From NCBI GenBank assembly GCA_000708525.1, contig JMRP01000004.1:62001-126000 (forward strand): a DNA stretch of 64,000 nucleotides, read 5' to 3'. The translations under genes and the position numbers were made by a program. Within the stretch, counting starts at the first letter, position 1; every line of letters begins with the position of its first letter. The notes beneath the pieces were generated by a model. The model did no database searches. It saw nothing but the letters and a program-made list of their open reading frames with translations, and had not been told where the DNA came from. Origin of the DNA: Cyanobium sp. CACIAM 14. GTDB lineage: Bacteria > Cyanobacteriota > Cyanobacteriia > PCC-6307 > Cyanobiaceae. Shown piece by piece: positions 53,210 to 63,042 of this stretch.

Positions 53210-54501
53210 GCCTCGCTCCCGACACCTGGGAGCAGGCTGGCCAACTGCTGCAGCCGCCTCCTCCCGCGGCTGCAGCCGAACGCTTCCGGGCCCTCTCGCT
53301 TGCAGACCTTCTCGACGCCCTGGAGGCCACGCATCAGCAGCTGGCCGCCCGGCCGGGCCTGCCCCTTCAGGACAGCGACCTGCCGGGGATAGCCCTCGCC
53401 CTGCTCGAGCGCCCCTTCCTCCCGCCGGCTGCCGGTCCGTCCCAGGAGCTGGGGAGCGAACGCGACCAGCTGCGCCACGCTGCCGACACCCTGCGACACC
53501 GTCTGGTGGGCGACACCGTCACCTACGTCGTCAACAGGAACCTCAACACCAGCAACCATTGCGTGCTGCGCTGCCAGTTTTGTGCGTTCCGCCGAGAGGC
53601 CGGCGAGCCGGGGGCGTACCGCCTCCCTCCCGAGGAACTCGAGCGGCGCGCCGAGGAGGCCTGCCGCAGCGGCGCCACCGAGCTCTGCCTGCAGGCTGCG
53701 CTCGATCCTGATGCCCGGCTCGGCGGCAGCCATCTGGCCTTCGCCGCCGATCTCCTGCGCCGGCTGCGGCGGGCGGCCCCGGACCTCCACCTGCATGCCT
53801 TCTCACCCCAGGAGCTTCTCTTCATCGCCGAGCGGGATGGCGTTTCCCTCGAAACGGTCCTGGCGGAGCTCCAGGCGGCGGGGCTCGGTTCGGTGCCCGG
53901 CACCGCCGCCGAGGTGCTGAGCGACGCGGTGCGCCGCCTGATCTGTCCCGAGAAGCTCTCTGCCCGGGCCTGGGTGGCGGTGATCCTGCAGGTGCATCGC
54001 CGCGGCCTGGCCAGCACCGCCACGCTGATGGCCGGCCATGTGGAGGGTGCCGCCGACCGGGCCGCCCATCTGCTCAGCCTGGTGGCGATCCAGCGGCAGG
54101 CCCGTCGGCTCGGCCTTCCGGGTTTCAGCGAATTCGTCCTGCTGCCCTTCGTCGGCGCCATGGCCCCGGCGCCCCTGCGCCGCCGGGTTGGACGCGATCA
54201 ACCCGATCCTTCCGCGATGCTCCTGCTCACCGCCCAGGTCCGTCTGCTGCTCGGTCCCGCGTTCCCCCATCACCAGCCCAGCTGGGTGAAGCTCACCCTG
54301 CCGGTGGCGGCGGAAGCCCTGCGCTGGGGTTGCGACGATCTGGGCGGAACGCTGATGGAGGAGCACATCACCACGATGGCCGGGGCCCTCGGCGGCATCC
54401 GTCAGACCCCCGCCGCCCTGCGGGCCGCCGCCGCCCGCCTGGGGCGGCCGGTGCGGGAGCGCACCACCCTCTACGGCCGCCCGTTGTCGGCGATCCCATG
54501 A
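53206..54501 (+). CDS. cofH: FO synthase subunit 2 (radical SAM, CofH)
   Basis: CofH joins a tyrosine-derived radical to the ribityl-uracil precursor in synthesis of FO, the deazaflavin of F420 and the antenna of DNA photolyase. 431 residues. The radical-SAM cysteines are C119, C123 and C126 (CVLRCQFCAF, CxxxCxxC). GATELCLQAALDPDARLG, HLHAFSPQELLFIAERDGVS, GSVPGTAAEVLSD, LMAGHVEGAADRAAHLLSL and TLMEEHITTMAGALGG follow in CofH order. GTG 53206 overlaps the previous gene, and the stop overlaps the next start (ATGA). CofG is not in the window. Confidence 0.93.
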   Translation: MSLAPDTWEQAGQLLQPPPPAAAAERFRALSLADLLDALEATHQQLAARPGLPLQDSDLPGIALALLERPFLPPAAGPSQELGSERDQLRHAADTLRHRLVGDTVTYVVNRNLNTSNHCVLRCQFCAFRREAGEPGAYRLPPEELERRAEEACRSGATELCLQAALDPDARLGGSHLAFAADLLRRLRRAAPDLHLHAFSPQELLFIAERDGVSLETVLAELQAAGLGSVPGTAAEVLSDAVRRLICPEKLSARAWVAVILQVHRRGLASTATLMAGHVEGAADRAAHLLSLVAIQRQARRLGLPGFSEFVLLPFVGAMAPAPLRRRVGRDQPDPSAMLLLTAQVRLLLGPAFPHHQPSWVKLTLPVAAEALRWGCDDLGGTLMEEHITTMAGALGGIRQTPAALRAAAARLGRPVRERTTLYGRPLSAIP

Positions 54502-55898
54502 GACCCCTGCCCGACGTTCTGCGCAGCCCCCTGACGAGGCTGCCGCGGCCTGCCCTGCCCCCGCTGACGCTCACCTCGGTCGCGGTGCTGCTGCTGCTGC
54601 TCCTGCCGAGCCTGGCCCTGTGGCGCTGGCCCCGACCCAGGGCCCAGGGACTCGAGCAGCTGATGGCTGCCGCGAGCCTGCTGCAGAGCTTTCCGGCCAG
54701 TCCGGAGCGCCCTGTGCCGCCCCTCTGGAGGGAGCGTCTCGGTGACGCGCTGGCCTACCGGCTGTGGCGTGAGCAGCGCCGCTTCTGGTGGCAGTTCTGG
54801 GGCAGTCACGCCGATGGCGGGGCCTATCTGGCCGTGCCGGTGATCTCCTCCGAAGACCGCCGCGGCCCCAACCCCGCCAATGCCCTGCGGGTGGGAAACC
54901 TTCTGGTGGTGGCGCCCGACCCCCTCTCTCGCCGTCTGCTCCAGGACCAGCTGCGGCCGGAGCAGCGGGCCGGCAGGGGTCTCTACAGCGCCTGTCTGCC
55001 GCGGCTGGAGAAGGGGCAGGGGGTGTTCTGGAACGCGACCGCGCTGGCGGTACTGGTGGGCCCGGTGGCTCCTCTGCTGGAGGCTTATCAGGAGGGTTGC
55101 CTCTCCCTCGCGCTGGACGGTGACGGTGTGCGCTGGCAGGGAGAGGCGGCGGCCCGGGCCGGAGGCCCGGGAGTGGCCGGCCCGCCGCCGGGGCGCGAAG
55201 ACGAGGATCCCTTGCCAGCGCCGCTGCCAGTGGATGTGCTGCTGGAACTGAAGGGGTCCTCGCTGGAGCAGCTTTTCGGAGGGCTGCTCTCGCGTCAGCT
55301 GATCCGCGACCCTCTGGCGGCCCGCTACGGGATCGATTCGAAGGGCCTGGCCCTGCTGCGCCGTTCCCCCTTCCGCCTGCGCCTCCAGCCCCATCCGAGC
55401 GGTCCCTTCCAGGCCTCGCTCGAACTCCAGGTGGCGGTGGGCCGCGAACGGCAGGCCTGGAGGGGCCTTCTGGTGGGCCTGGCCCGCTCGCTGCAGGGGC
55501 AGGGTCTGAAGGACGGGAGCGGTGCCGGCGCTCCCGCAGCCAGCGCGGCTTCCCAGGCGCAGTCGGCCACCTGGCGGCGTCAAGACGACGGGGTGGTGCT
55601 GGGGGGCTGGCGCTGGATCACAGAGCCTGGACCCTCGCCCCAGCTGCTCCTGTTCCTCGGCCCCGTCCCCTCCCGGAGGCCGCCCATGGAGCCCTCGGGA
55701 GACCCGGCTCTCGCTGCAGGGGAACTCAGGCTGCGGGTGAGGCCCCAGGCCCTCGATCTGCTGGGTCTGCTGCCCGAGCAGATGCCGGATCTGGTCCGCC
55801 GCTCGGATCAGCTCTGGATGAACGCCGCCCCCCTGCCCGAGGGGAACGCCACCGAGCAGGTCAGCCGGCTGAGGGGACGCCTTCGGTTGAACCGCTGA
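54498..55898 (+). CDS. Conserved cyanobacterial membrane-anchored protein of unknown function
   Basis: 466 residues. A single N-terminal anchor (LTSVAVLLLLLLPSLALWRW) is followed by a large extracytoplasmic or cytosolic region without recognisable catalytic motifs. This includes RVGNLLVVAPDPLSRRLLQD, GVFWNATALAVLVGPVAPLL, LPVDVLLELKGSSLEQLFGG and ELRLRVRPQALDLLGLLPEQM. The DVLLELKGSSLEQLFGG and RVRPQALDLLGLLP parts look like beta-rich repeats, as in DUF3352-like proteins, but I cannot assign it firmly. ATGA overlap couples it to cofH. It overlaps the convergent thf1 by 38 bases. Confidence 0.7.
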   Translation: MRPLPDVLRSPLTRLPRPALPPLTLTSVAVLLLLLLPSLALWRWPRPRAQGLEQLMAAASLLQSFPASPERPVPPLWRERLGDALAYRLWREQRRFWWQFWGSHADGGAYLAVPVISSEDRRGPNPANALRVGNLLVVAPDPLSRRLLQDQLRPEQRAGRGLYSACLPRLEKGQGVFWNATALAVLVGPVAPLLEAYQEGCLSLALDGDGVRWQGEAAARAGGPGVAGPPPGREDEDPLPAPLPVDVLLELKGSSLEQLFGGLLSRQLIRDPLAARYGIDSKGLALLRRSPFRLRLQPHPSGPFQASLELQVAVGRERQAWRGLLVGLARSLQGQGLKDGSGAGAPAASAASQAQSATWRRQDDGVVLGGWRWITEPGPSPQLLLFLGPVPSRRPPMEPSGDPALAAGELRLRVRPQALDLLGLLPEQMPDLVRRSDQLWMNAAPLPEGNATEQVSRLRGRLRLNR

Positions 55899-56556
55899 CC
55901 GCCTGGCGCTCGCGGCGGCGGCGCTCGGAAGCCACGGTCTCCTCCATCAGTTCGACGGCCATGGACATCTTCTCCAGGTTGCTCGCGTAGAGGGAGAGGT
56001 CCTTGTCGAGCCGGTCGCGCAGCAGGCCCATCGACTCTCCGATGTCGTGGGCGAGCTGGCGCAGGGCCTGGGGTTCCATGGCGTCGTCGTCGATGGCCTG
56101 CTCCAGCAGGGTCAGAAGGCCGACCGCCATCAGACGGGAATAGTGGAAGTCGGGCCGCCGGATGCTGGCGAGGGCCTCCGCCACCGGCGGGGGGGCGCCT
56201 TCTCCCTGTCGCTCGATCCACTCGCGCACCTCCTGCTGGCTGTGACGGCCCATGGCGGCCAGGGCTTCGTCGCACTGACGTTTCAGCTGAGGGCCGTCGA
56301 ACCCGGAGGAGGCACAGAGCGCCTCGAACAGGGGACCCTTGTGTTCCTCCGGCCGGTAGCCTCGGGCGAAGCCCTCGAAGACCTGAAGGAGGCCCACGGC
56401 GAAGAGGGGGTTGGTCTGGAAGCCCTTCTGGCGGCTGAGCAGGTGGAGCTCCACCAGCAGCTCGTCGACCATCCGCCGGTACAGCGGGCCGATGACATGG
56501 GGAAAGGCGCCGTGGAAGGCACGCTTGCTGTCGGCAACGGTGAGAGCGGCGCTCAC
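55861..56556 (-). CDS. thf1: Thylakoid formation/PSII biogenesis protein Thf1 (Psb29)
   Basis: 231 residues. [35 protein letters not shown] is the family start, then [41 protein letters not shown] and a C-terminal coiled coil ([24 protein letters not shown]). Thf1/Psb29 supports photosystem II assembly and repair and stabilises FtsH complexes. No signal peptide; peripheral at thylakoids. It is divergent from clpP and in the neighbourhood of ftsH. Its 3' end overlaps the preceding convergent gene by 38 bases. Confidence 0.93.
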   Translation of the reverse strand: MSAALTVADSKRAFHGAFPHVIGPLYRRMVDELLVELHLLSRQKGFQTNPLFAVGLLQVFEGFARGYRPEEHKGPLFEALCASSGFDGPQLKRQCDEALAAMGRHSQQEVREWIERQGEGAPPPVAEALASIRRPDFHYSRLMAVGLLTLLEQAIDDDAMEPQALRQLAHDIGESMGLLRDRLDKDLSLYASNLEKMSMAVELMEETVASERRRRERQAVSGSTEGVPSAG

Positions 56557-56651
56557 GCGGTTCGGATCTTCAATGCTGCGACCTTAGCGCTGCAGGCACT
56601 CACCCCGATCGGCGCCTCGGTAAGATCGTTTCACTCGCCTGCATTGAGCCC

Positions 56652-57242
56652 ATGATCCCGATCGTCATCGAGGAGTCGGGCCGTGGAGAGAGAGCCTTCG
56701 ACATCTACTCCCGCCTGTTACGGGAGCGGATCATCTTTCTGGGGGAGCCGGTGACGGCCGAGTCGGCCAATCGCGTGGTGGCCCAGCTTCTCTTTCTCGA
56801 AGCTGAAGATCCCGACAAGGATATCTTTCTCTATGTGAATTCACCGGGAGGTTCGGTCTACGACGGCCTGGGGATCTTCGACACGATGCAGCACATCAAG
56901 CCCGACGTCCAGACAGTCTGCGTCGGCCTCGCCGCCAGCATGGGCGCCTTCCTGCTCTGTGCCGGCGCGAAGGGCAAGCGCAGCAGCCTGAGCCACTCCC
57001 GGATCATGATCCACCAGCCCCTGGGTGGCGCCCGCGGCCAGGCCAGTGACATCCGGATCCAGGCAGATGAGATCCTCTACCTGAAGGATAAGCTCAACAG
57101 GGAGCTGGCTGCGCGCACGGGGCAGGACCTCGAGAAGATCCAGATCGACACAGACCGCGATTTCTTCATGTCGCCCGCCGAAGCGATGGCCTATGGCCTG
57201 ATCGACAAGGTCATCGAGAAGAGGCCGGTACGGCCTGTCTGA
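56652..57242 (+). CDS. clpP: ATP-dependent Clp protease proteolytic subunit
   Basis: 196 residues with the full serine-protease triad: Ser96 in [12 protein letters not shown], His121 in IMIHQPLGG and an Asp in DTDRDFFM (about 170). It is therefore an active ClpP, not Clp[22 protein letters not shown] and [15 protein letters not shown] fit the family. There is no long propeptide. The upstream 95 bases are shared with divergent thf1; a TAAGAT at about 56621 could be a -10 element. Cyanobacteria have several ClpP paralogues, and I cannot tell from this gene alone which it is. Confidence 0.94.
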   Translation: MIPIVIEESGRGERAFDIYSRLLRERIIFLGEPVTAESANRVVAQLLFLEAEDPDKDIFLYVNSPGGSVYDGLGIFDTMQHIKPDVQTVCVGLAASMGAFLLCAGAKGKRSSLSHSRIMIHQPLGGARGQASDIRIQADEILYLKDKLNRELAARTGQDLEKIQIDTDRDFFMSPAEAMAYGLIDKVIEKRPVRPV

Positions 57243-57305
57243 ACTCAACGGATCTAACCGGAACAACATTACCCTTCGGTCTTCGGCGGAACGACCAACA
57301 ACAAA

Positions 57306-57326
57306 GGGCCTGGGAGATCCAGGCCC
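57306..57326 (-). terminator. Hairpin terminator between clpP and ftsH
   Basis: GGGCCTGG (57306-57313) and CCAGGCCC (57319-57326) form a perfect eight-pair GC-rich stem with a five-base loop. On the minus strand it is followed by TTTGTTGTT, a fair T-rich tail, about 45 bases past the ftsH stop. It probably ends ftsH transcription and may also block clpP read-through. Confidence 0.7.
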
Positions 57327-57371
57327 CGATTGTGATAAACAATTTTGCTGAACAATCTGCCCAGCCGGGCT

Positions 57372-59366
57372 TCAGGAGGCGTCCGCAGTATCCGGAACGG
57401 GGAAAGTCTGAGGGGTGGACTTGGTGGATTCGGTGGATCCCTCCTTGTCTGAGGAGGTGAGCAGAGGAGAGAACCGTTCCTTCTCGGGGATGGTGGCGAA
57501 CTCGGACACGATGAGGCGGAATTCATCCCCGTCCAGACTTTCCTTCTCGATCAGCAGTTCCACCAGCCGGTCCATGCAGGCCCGGTGCTCGGCCACAAGT
57601 TTCACCGTGTCTGCATAGCAGCTCTGGACGATGTGCCGGATCGCCGCATCGATCTTGTGGGCGATGGCATCGGAGACATCGCTGCGGGTCATCAGATCGC
57701 GCCCGAGGAAGACCTCCTGATTGCCGGCCTCGAGCGACATCGGACCCAGCTCGCTCATGCCGAAGCGGGTCACCATCTGACGAGCCATCGAGGCCACCTG
57801 CTGGATGTCACCACCGGCACCGGTGGTCACTTCCGCATGGCCAAACACCACATCCTCGGCGGCCCGGCCCCCCAGGGCCCCCATGATCCGGGCACGAAGC
57901 TGGGCCCGACTGACCAGCATCTGCTCCTCGTCGGGGGCGAACCAGGTGAGGCCCTGGGCCTGGCCGCGGGGGATGAGAGTGACCTTCTGGACGGGATCGT
58001 GGTGCTTCACCAGGGTGCCCACCAGGGCGTGGCCCACTTCGTGATACGCGATCAGCCGCTTGCTGCGCCCATCGGTGAGGGGCTTGCCCTCCATGCCCGC
58101 GATGATCCTGTCGACGGCGTCGTCGATCTCGGCCAGGCCGGTGGCCTCCTTGCGACGCCGCGCTGTGAGGATGGCCGCTTCGTTGAGCAGGTTGGCCAGG
58201 TCGGCACCGGTGAACCCCGGGGTCCGGCGGGCAATCATCTCGAGCGAGACATCGTCCGCGAGTTTCTTGTTGCGGCTGTGGACCTTGAGGATCGAGAGAC
58301 GTCCCTTGATGTCGGGGGCATCGACGGTGACCTGGCGATCGAAACGGCCCGGGCGCATCAGGGCCGAATCGAGCACATCGGGACGGTTGGTGGCGGCGAT
58401 GATGATGATGCCGCTGTTGCCCTCGAAGCCATCCATCTCCGTGAGGAGCTGGTTCAGGGTCTGCTCCCGCTCGTCGTTGCCGCCGCCGATGCCGGCGCCG
58501 CGCTGGCGGCCGACGGCGTCGATCTCATCGATGAAGATCAGACACGGGCTGTTTTCCTTGGCCCGTTTGAACAGGTCCCTCACGCGGCTGGCGCCGACAC
58601 CCACGAACATCTCCACGAACTCCGATCCGGAGAGCGAGAAGAAGGGGACACCCGCTTCTCCGGCGATCGCCTTGGCGAGAAGGGTCTTGCCGGTGCCCGG
58701 AGGACCCACCAGGAGGACTCCACGGGGGATCTTGGCACCCACGGAGGTGAATCGTTCGGGAGTCTTGAGGAAGGTCACCACCTCCTGAAGGTCCTGCTTG
58801 GCCTCCTCCACACCCGCCACGTCGTCGAACATGACGCCGGTCTCGGCTTCCATGGCGAAACGGGCCTTGGACTTGCCGAACTGCATGGCCTGTCCGGGGC
58901 CACCTGGCATGCCGGAGGAGCGACGGGCGAGGAAGACAAGCGAGCCAATCAGCAGCAGTGGGAACAGCAGATTGCCGAGAAGACCGATGGCGGGAGGGGT
59001 GGTTCTGGGGGGATGGACATCGAAGCTGATGCCCTGGCCCTTGAGCTTGTTGATCAGCTCGGGTGCCACGCCGGGAAGATCGACCCGCAGGCGCTGCACC
59101 CGGTTGTCGAGGTCAGGATCCACAGCCTCGATCACCGCCGAGCGACCGCCGTCGAAGATGTCGACGGCGGTGACCCTGCCGGCATCGACGTAATCCAGGA
59201 ACCGGCCGTAACTCATCCGGGCCACGGCGACGTTGCGCGAACTGCCGCTGGTGCCGGCACCACCGGGAACCAGCCGGCCTCCGGAACTCAGCAGCTGCCA
59301 GCCGAGAAACACGGCCACGGCGACGGGCAGGAGCCAGAGAGCGAGGACACGCCAGCGCTGGTTCAT
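57372..59366 (-). CDS. ftsH: ATP-dependent zinc metalloprotease FtsH
   Basis: 664 residues from ATG 59366 ([19 protein letters not shown]); a TTG at 59387 would add seven. Two transmembrane helices ([16 protein letters not shown] and [19 protein letters not shown]) enclose a luminal domain. The AAA+ module has [38 protein letters not shown] and the [18 protein letters not shown]. The protease has the zinc motif [11 protein letters not shown] and the third ligand region [14 protein letters not shown]. FtsH complexes degrade damaged PSII D1 in thylakoids; Thf1, encoded nearby, supports them. Cyanobacteria have about four FtsH paralogues and the exact one is not assigned here. Confidence 0.95.
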   Translation of the reverse strand: MNQRWRVLALWLLPVAVAVFLGWQLLSSGGRLVPGGAGTSGSSRNVAVARMSYGRFLDYVDAGRVTAVDIFDGGRSAVIEAVDPDLDNRVQRLRVDLPGVAPELINKLKGQGISFDVHPPRTTPPAIGLLGNLLFPLLLIGSLVFLARRSSGMPGGPGQAMQFGKSKARFAMEAETGVMFDDVAGVEEAKQDLQEVVTFLKTPERFTSVGAKIPRGVLLVGPPGTGKTLLAKAIAGEAGVPFFSLSGSEFVEMFVGVGASRVRDLFKRAKENSPCLIFIDEIDAVGRQRGAGIGGGNDEREQTLNQLLTEMDGFEGNSGIIIIAATNRPDVLDSALMRPGRFDRQVTVDAPDIKGRLSILKVHSRNKKLADDVSLEMIARRTPGFTGADLANLLNEAAILTARRRKEATGLAEIDDAVDRIIAGMEGKPLTDGRSKRLIAYHEVGHALVGTLVKHHDPVQKVTLIPRGQAQGLTWFAPDEEQMLVSRAQLRARIMGALGGRAAEDVVFGHAEVTTGAGGDIQQVASMARQMVTRFGMSELGPMSLEAGNQEVFLGRDLMTRSDVSDAIAHKIDAAIRHIVQSCYADTVKLVAEHRACMDRLVELLIEKESLDGDEFRLIVSEFATIPEKERFSPLLTSSDKEGSTESTKSTPQTFPVPDTADAS

Positions 59367-59439
59367 GGTTGAGACGCTTTTTAACAACCTTAGGGGCGAG
59401 AGGCCCGTCTCCGGGAGGCTGCCGGCGTCCCAACGGGAC

Positions 59440-59742
59440 TCAGCTGGCCAGCCACCATGGGTTGGACTCCGGGCTGCCGGCGGTGGGCTCGGCAGCGGGG
59501 GCCGAGGCCACGATCAGCTCCCGGGCCCCGATCGACTCGAGCAGTTCCGGACCGCCCAGGCCATGGGTCCAGATCTCCACCTCGCTGCTGCCGGGGCATA
59601 CGAAGGCCAGCACTTCGAAGGGAAAGACGACCCGTTCCAGGAAGAAATGATCGGGTCCGATGCAGCGCAGGATCACCATGCGGTCGGAACCGTTGCGATA
59701 GCCGCAATCGATCTGTTCCACCCGGGACAACTGGTCCAACAC
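59440..59742 (-). CDS. DUF1830 protein
   Basis: 100 residues: [40 protein letters not shown] and [16 protein letters not shown]. This is the small cyanobacterial family DUF1830, of unknown function. Soluble, single domain; the C-terminal 25 residues are variable. It sits 73 bases upstream of ftsH on the same strand and may be co-transcribed with it. Confidence 0.8.
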   Translation of the reverse strand: MLDQLSRVEQIDCGYRNGSDRMVILRCIGPDHFFLERVVFPFEVLAFVCPGSSEVEIWTHGLGGPELLESIGARELIVASAPAAEPTAGSPESNPWWLAS

Positions 59743-59942
59743 GTTTGCTTGAGCTGCGTCCAGACCATGAAGCCACTCCAGCCTGTGGGGGTTTGGTGAC
59801 CGACGCGACCGATCACCAGACTTAATGTTTTCTTCCGGTGACCAGGCTCCGATCTCCGTTTAGGCGCAGGCGCCTCCTTTTCGACGTCTGCCTCTGGACG
59901 TCTGCCTCTGGGGGTCCGGCCGGTGCTCAGGGCGTAGGCCGC
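59743..59942. other. Intergenic region with a 14-base tandem duplication
   Basis: 200 bases between DUF1830 and the MacB-type permease, both minus-strand. A 14-base unit (GACGTCTGCCTCTG) occurs twice in direct tandem at 59883-59896 and 59897-59910. A small hairpin AGGCG-CAGG-CGCCT lies at about 59861-59874. The upstream half probably carries the DUF1830/ftsH promoter. No gene. Confidence 0.4.
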
Positions 59943-61172
59943 TCAGAGGCTCCGGAGAGCGGCGATCGGATCCAGCCGGGCGGCCCGGCGTGCCGGCACC
60001 ACCCCGAAGAACAGCCCGATCGATCCGGAGAGCCCCACCGTCAGCAGCACCGTTCCGGCCTCGATCGTGGCCGGCAGGGGAGTGAAGCTGGCCACCAGGG
60101 CCACCGTCCCCAGCCCCATGGCACTGCCGATGACGCCCCCCAGACCGGCGAGCACCAGCGACTCCACCAGGAACTGCAGCAGGACGTCGCTGCTTCGGGC
60201 CCCGAGGGCCTTGCGCAGACCGATCTCCTCGGTGCGCTCGCTCACCGACACCAGCATGATGTTCATGATGCCGATCCCGCCCACCAGCAGGGAAACGGCT
60301 CCGATGGCCCCCAGCATCAGGGTGAGTCCACCGGTGATGGTGCCGACGATGGTGAGAGCGTCCTTCTGGGACCGCACGGCGAAGTCGTCCTCCCGCAGCA
60401 GGCGATGGCGCTGGCGCAGCAGGTTGGTGATCTGGAAGGCCGCCGCGCCGGTGCTCGCCTCGTCGCGCGCTTCCACGCTGATGAAGCTGAGGCTGACGCC
60501 GTAGGTGGGATCACGGCCGCTGATCTGGCTCACCATCGTGGTGAGGGGGATGTAGGCGCTCTCGTCCTGGTTGGAGCCGAACACGGCACCCTTGGCCGCC
60601 AGCACCCCGATCACCTCGAAGGACTTGTCACGGATGCGCAGGCGGCGGCCGAGGGCCTCGCCGGTGGGCATCAGCTTGTCCCGCAGGTCCGGCCCGATCA
60701 CCACGACGTTGCGGGCGGCCTGGAGATCCCGCTCATCGATGAAGCGCCCGCGGGCCACCTCGAAGCTGCGTACCGGCAGGAACTCGGGCGTCACTCCCGA
60801 CACGGGTGCCGAGGCACTGAAGCCGTCGGCTTGGATCACCGCGTTCTGGGTGATCTGGGGGGCCACCCGTCGCACGCTGGGCACCTGCTCGGCGATCGCT
60901 CTGGCGTCCTCCAGAACGAGGGTGCGGGGCGTCTCGATGCCCTGGCGACGGGTGTCGTTGTTGCCCGGCACGACGAACAGCACGTTGGCCCCCAGGGTGC
61001 TGAGCTGGCTTTCCGCCAGGTTCTGGGCGCCCCGCCCGACCCCCACCAAGGTGATCACCGAGGCGTTGCCGATGACGATGCCGAGCATGGTGAGCAGGCT
61101 GCGCAGCCGGTTGGAGCGCAGGGTGTGCAGCGCCATGGCCACCGTTTCGCTCAGGGGCAGCTTGGGGGCCAT
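59943..61172 (-). CDS. MacB/DevC-type ABC transporter permease
   Basis: 409 residues. An N-terminal helix with RSNRLRSLLTMLGIVIGNAS, a large periplasmic core domain (about 60-270: GANVLFVVPGNNDTRRQ, NVVVIGPDLRDKLMPTGEAL, LRIRDKSFEVIGVLAAKGAV), then three helices forming the FtsX domain with VGGIGIMNIMLVSVSERTEE and IGLRKALGARSSDVLLQFL. This is the MacB type IV permease family, which drives export or mechanotransmission from the periplasm. The ATPase and membrane-fusion partner are not in the window. It lies 26 bases after pyk. Confidence 0.88.
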   Translation of the reverse strand: MAPKLPLSETVAMALHTLRSNRLRSLLTMLGIVIGNASVITLVGVGRGAQNLAESQLSTLGANVLFVVPGNNDTRRQGIETPRTLVLEDARAIAEQVPSVRRVAPQITQNAVIQADGFSASAPVSGVTPEFLPVRSFEVARGRFIDERDLQAARNVVVIGPDLRDKLMPTGEALGRRLRIRDKSFEVIGVLAAKGAVFGSNQDESAYIPLTTMVSQISGRDPTYGVSLSFISVEARDEASTGAAAFQITNLLRQRHRLLREDDFAVRSQKDALTIVGTITGGLTLMLGAIGAVSLLVGGIGIMNIMLVSVSERTEEIGLRKALGARSSDVLLQFLVESLVLAGLGGVIGSAMGLGTVALVASFTPLPATIEAGTVLLTVGLSGSIGLFFGVVPARRAARLDPIAALRSL

Positions 61173-61198
61173 GACGGCGAGTTGTGGGGATCCCGGTT

Positions 61199-62983
61199 CT
61201 AGAAGAACGGTGGCACCGTCGAGGGGTAGGCGCTCTTCGGACCGCGGTGGACCACCCCCTCCTGCAGTTCCAGGGTGACCACCTCACCCATGCGGAGTTC
61301 GGCGGTGGCGTTGGCCACACCCACGATCACGGGCACCCCGAGGCGCTCGGCGATCACGGCCGCGTGGCTCTGGCGGCCCTCCTCCTCCGCGATCACCCCG
61401 CGGGCCTTGCGGATGGCCTCCAGATAGGCCGCGCTGGTTTCCCGCACCACCAGGATCTCGCCGGGCTCGAGGCGGGCCGCATCCTCCGGGGTGCTGGCCA
61501 GCCGCACCTTGCCGCTGACGGTGCCGCTGCCGATGCCAACGCCGCGACCCATCACTGCCGACACGATGCCCACCTTCACCAGGTCGGTGGAGCCACTCAC
61601 CCCTTCCAGAGTGCCGGCGGTCTGCACGACCAGATCCCCGGCGCTCAGCAGTCCCTTCTCCTGAGCCGCTGCCATCGCAACGCTGAAGGTGCGGCTGCTG
61701 GTGGCCTCGTCGTGGATCAGCAGGGGGTTGACCCCCCAGACCAGCTGCAGCTGGCGGGCCACGGCGACATCGCCGGTGATGGCCAGGATCGGGGTGCTCG
61801 GGCGGAACTTGCTGACGTTGCGGGCGGTGGAACCGGTCTTCGTGAGCGGCAGGATCGCCGCGGCGTTGAGCTGGCGGGCGATGCTGCTGACCGCCTGGCA
61901 GATGGCGTTGGGGATGGTGGTGGCCATGTGGCTGTCCAGCACCCGCTGGGGGTAGTCGCGCTCGATGCGGCGCGCGATCTGGTCCATCGTGGCCACCGCC
62001 TCCACCGGGTAGTCGCCCACGGCGGTCTCGTTGGAGAGCATCACCGCGTCGGTGCCGTCGAGGATGGCATTGGCCACGTCGCTCACTTCGGCCCGGGTGG
62101 GCCTGGGGCTGGAGGCCATCGAATCGAGCATCTGGGTGGCCGTGATGATCGGGATGCCGAGGCTGTTGGCCTTGCGGATCAGCTCCTTCTGCAGCAGCGG
62201 CACCTCCTCGGCGGGCATCTCCACGCCGAGGTCGCCCCGGGCCACCATCACCCCGTCACAGAGGGGCAGGATGGCGTCGATGGCGTCGATGGCCTCGAAT
62301 TTCTCGATCTTCGCCACCACCGGGGTGTTGTGGCCCTGGCTGCGGATCAGCTCACGGATCTCCAGCATGTCGGAGGGATTGCGCACGAAGCTGAGGGCCA
62401 CCCAGTCGACCCCCTGCTGCAGGCCGAAGGCCAGGTCGCGGCGATCCTTGGGGGTGAGGGCACGGATCGAGAGCTGCACGTCGGGGAAGTTGACCCCCTT
62501 GTTGTTGGACAGCACCCCCCCGACCGTGACCCGGCACTTCAGGGTCTGGGCCGGCCCGTCGACCTCCGTCACCACCATCTCCACCCGACCGTCGTCGAGC
62601 AGGATGCGGCTGCCGGTGGTCACCTCCTCCGCCAGGCGCTCATAGGTGACGGTGGCGATGGCGTTGTCGCAGTTGACCGAGCGGGACGTGAGCGAGAAGG
62701 TGTCTCCCTTGGCCAGGGTGATCGGACCGGCCTGGAAGCGCCCCAGCCGGATCTTGGGGCCCTGCAGATCCTGAAGGATGCCGATGTGAACGCCCAGCTC
62801 ATGGGCCACCTGGCGGATGGTGGCGATCCGCTCGGCGTGGTCGCTGTGGTCGCCGTGGGAGAAGTTGAGCCGGAACGTGGTGGCACCGGCCCGGATCAGC
62901 TGCCGCAGCACCTCCGGGGATTCGGTGGCGGGTCCGATCGTGGCCACGATCTTAGTGCGACGCATGAGATCGTTGGGGGCCAT
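61199..62983 (-). CDS. pyk: Pyruvate kinase with C-terminal PEP-utilising-enzyme-like domain
   Basis: 594 residues from ATG 62983. The catalytic core has RRTKIVATIGPATESPEVLR, TFRLNFSHGDHSDHAERI, VALSFVRNPSDMLEIREL, VVAKIEKFEAIDAIDAIL, VMVARGDLGVEMPAEEVP, ITATQMLDSMASSPRPTRAE and VMLSNETAVGDYPVEAV. An extra C-terminal domain (LEPGEILVVRETSAAYLEAI, GRQSHAAVIAERLGVPVIVG) resembles the phosphohistidine domain of PEP synthase, as in the long cyanobacterial and Bacillus-type pyruvate kinases. It converts PEP and ADP to pyruvate and ATP. Confidence 0.96.
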   Translation of the reverse strand: MAPNDLMRRTKIVATIGPATESPEVLRQLIRAGATTFRLNFSHGDHSDHAERIATIRQVAHELGVHIGILQDLQGPKIRLGRFQAGPITLAKGDTFSLTSRSVNCDNAIATVTYERLAEEVTTGSRILLDDGRVEMVVTEVDGPAQTLKCRVTVGGVLSNNKGVNFPDVQLSIRALTPKDRRDLAFGLQQGVDWVALSFVRNPSDMLEIRELIRSQGHNTPVVAKIEKFEAIDAIDAILPLCDGVMVARGDLGVEMPAEEVPLLQKELIRKANSLGIPIITATQMLDSMASSPRPTRAEVSDVANAILDGTDAVMLSNETAVGDYPVEAVATMDQIARRIERDYPQRVLDSHMATTIPNAICQAVSSIARQLNAAAILPLTKTGSTARNVSKFRPSTPILAITGDVAVARQLQLVWGVNPLLIHDEATSSRTFSVAMAAAQEKGLLSAGDLVVQTAGTLEGVSGSTDLVKVGIVSAVMGRGVGIGSGTVSGKVRLASTPEDAARLEPGEILVVRETSAAYLEAIRKARGVIAEEEGRQSHAAVIAERLGVPVIVGVANATAELRMGEVVTLELQEGVVHRGPKSAYPSTVPPFF

Positions 62984-63042
62984 CGGACGACCTGCTGGAA
63001 GGCCGGAAACTACCATCCGGACTGGCCAGGGGCTCGCTAGCC

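Noticed and set aside
61184..63040. 618-codon plus-strand frame opposite pyk
   Set aside because: Pyruvate kinase is clearly encoded on the other strand; this frame has no recognisable domain.
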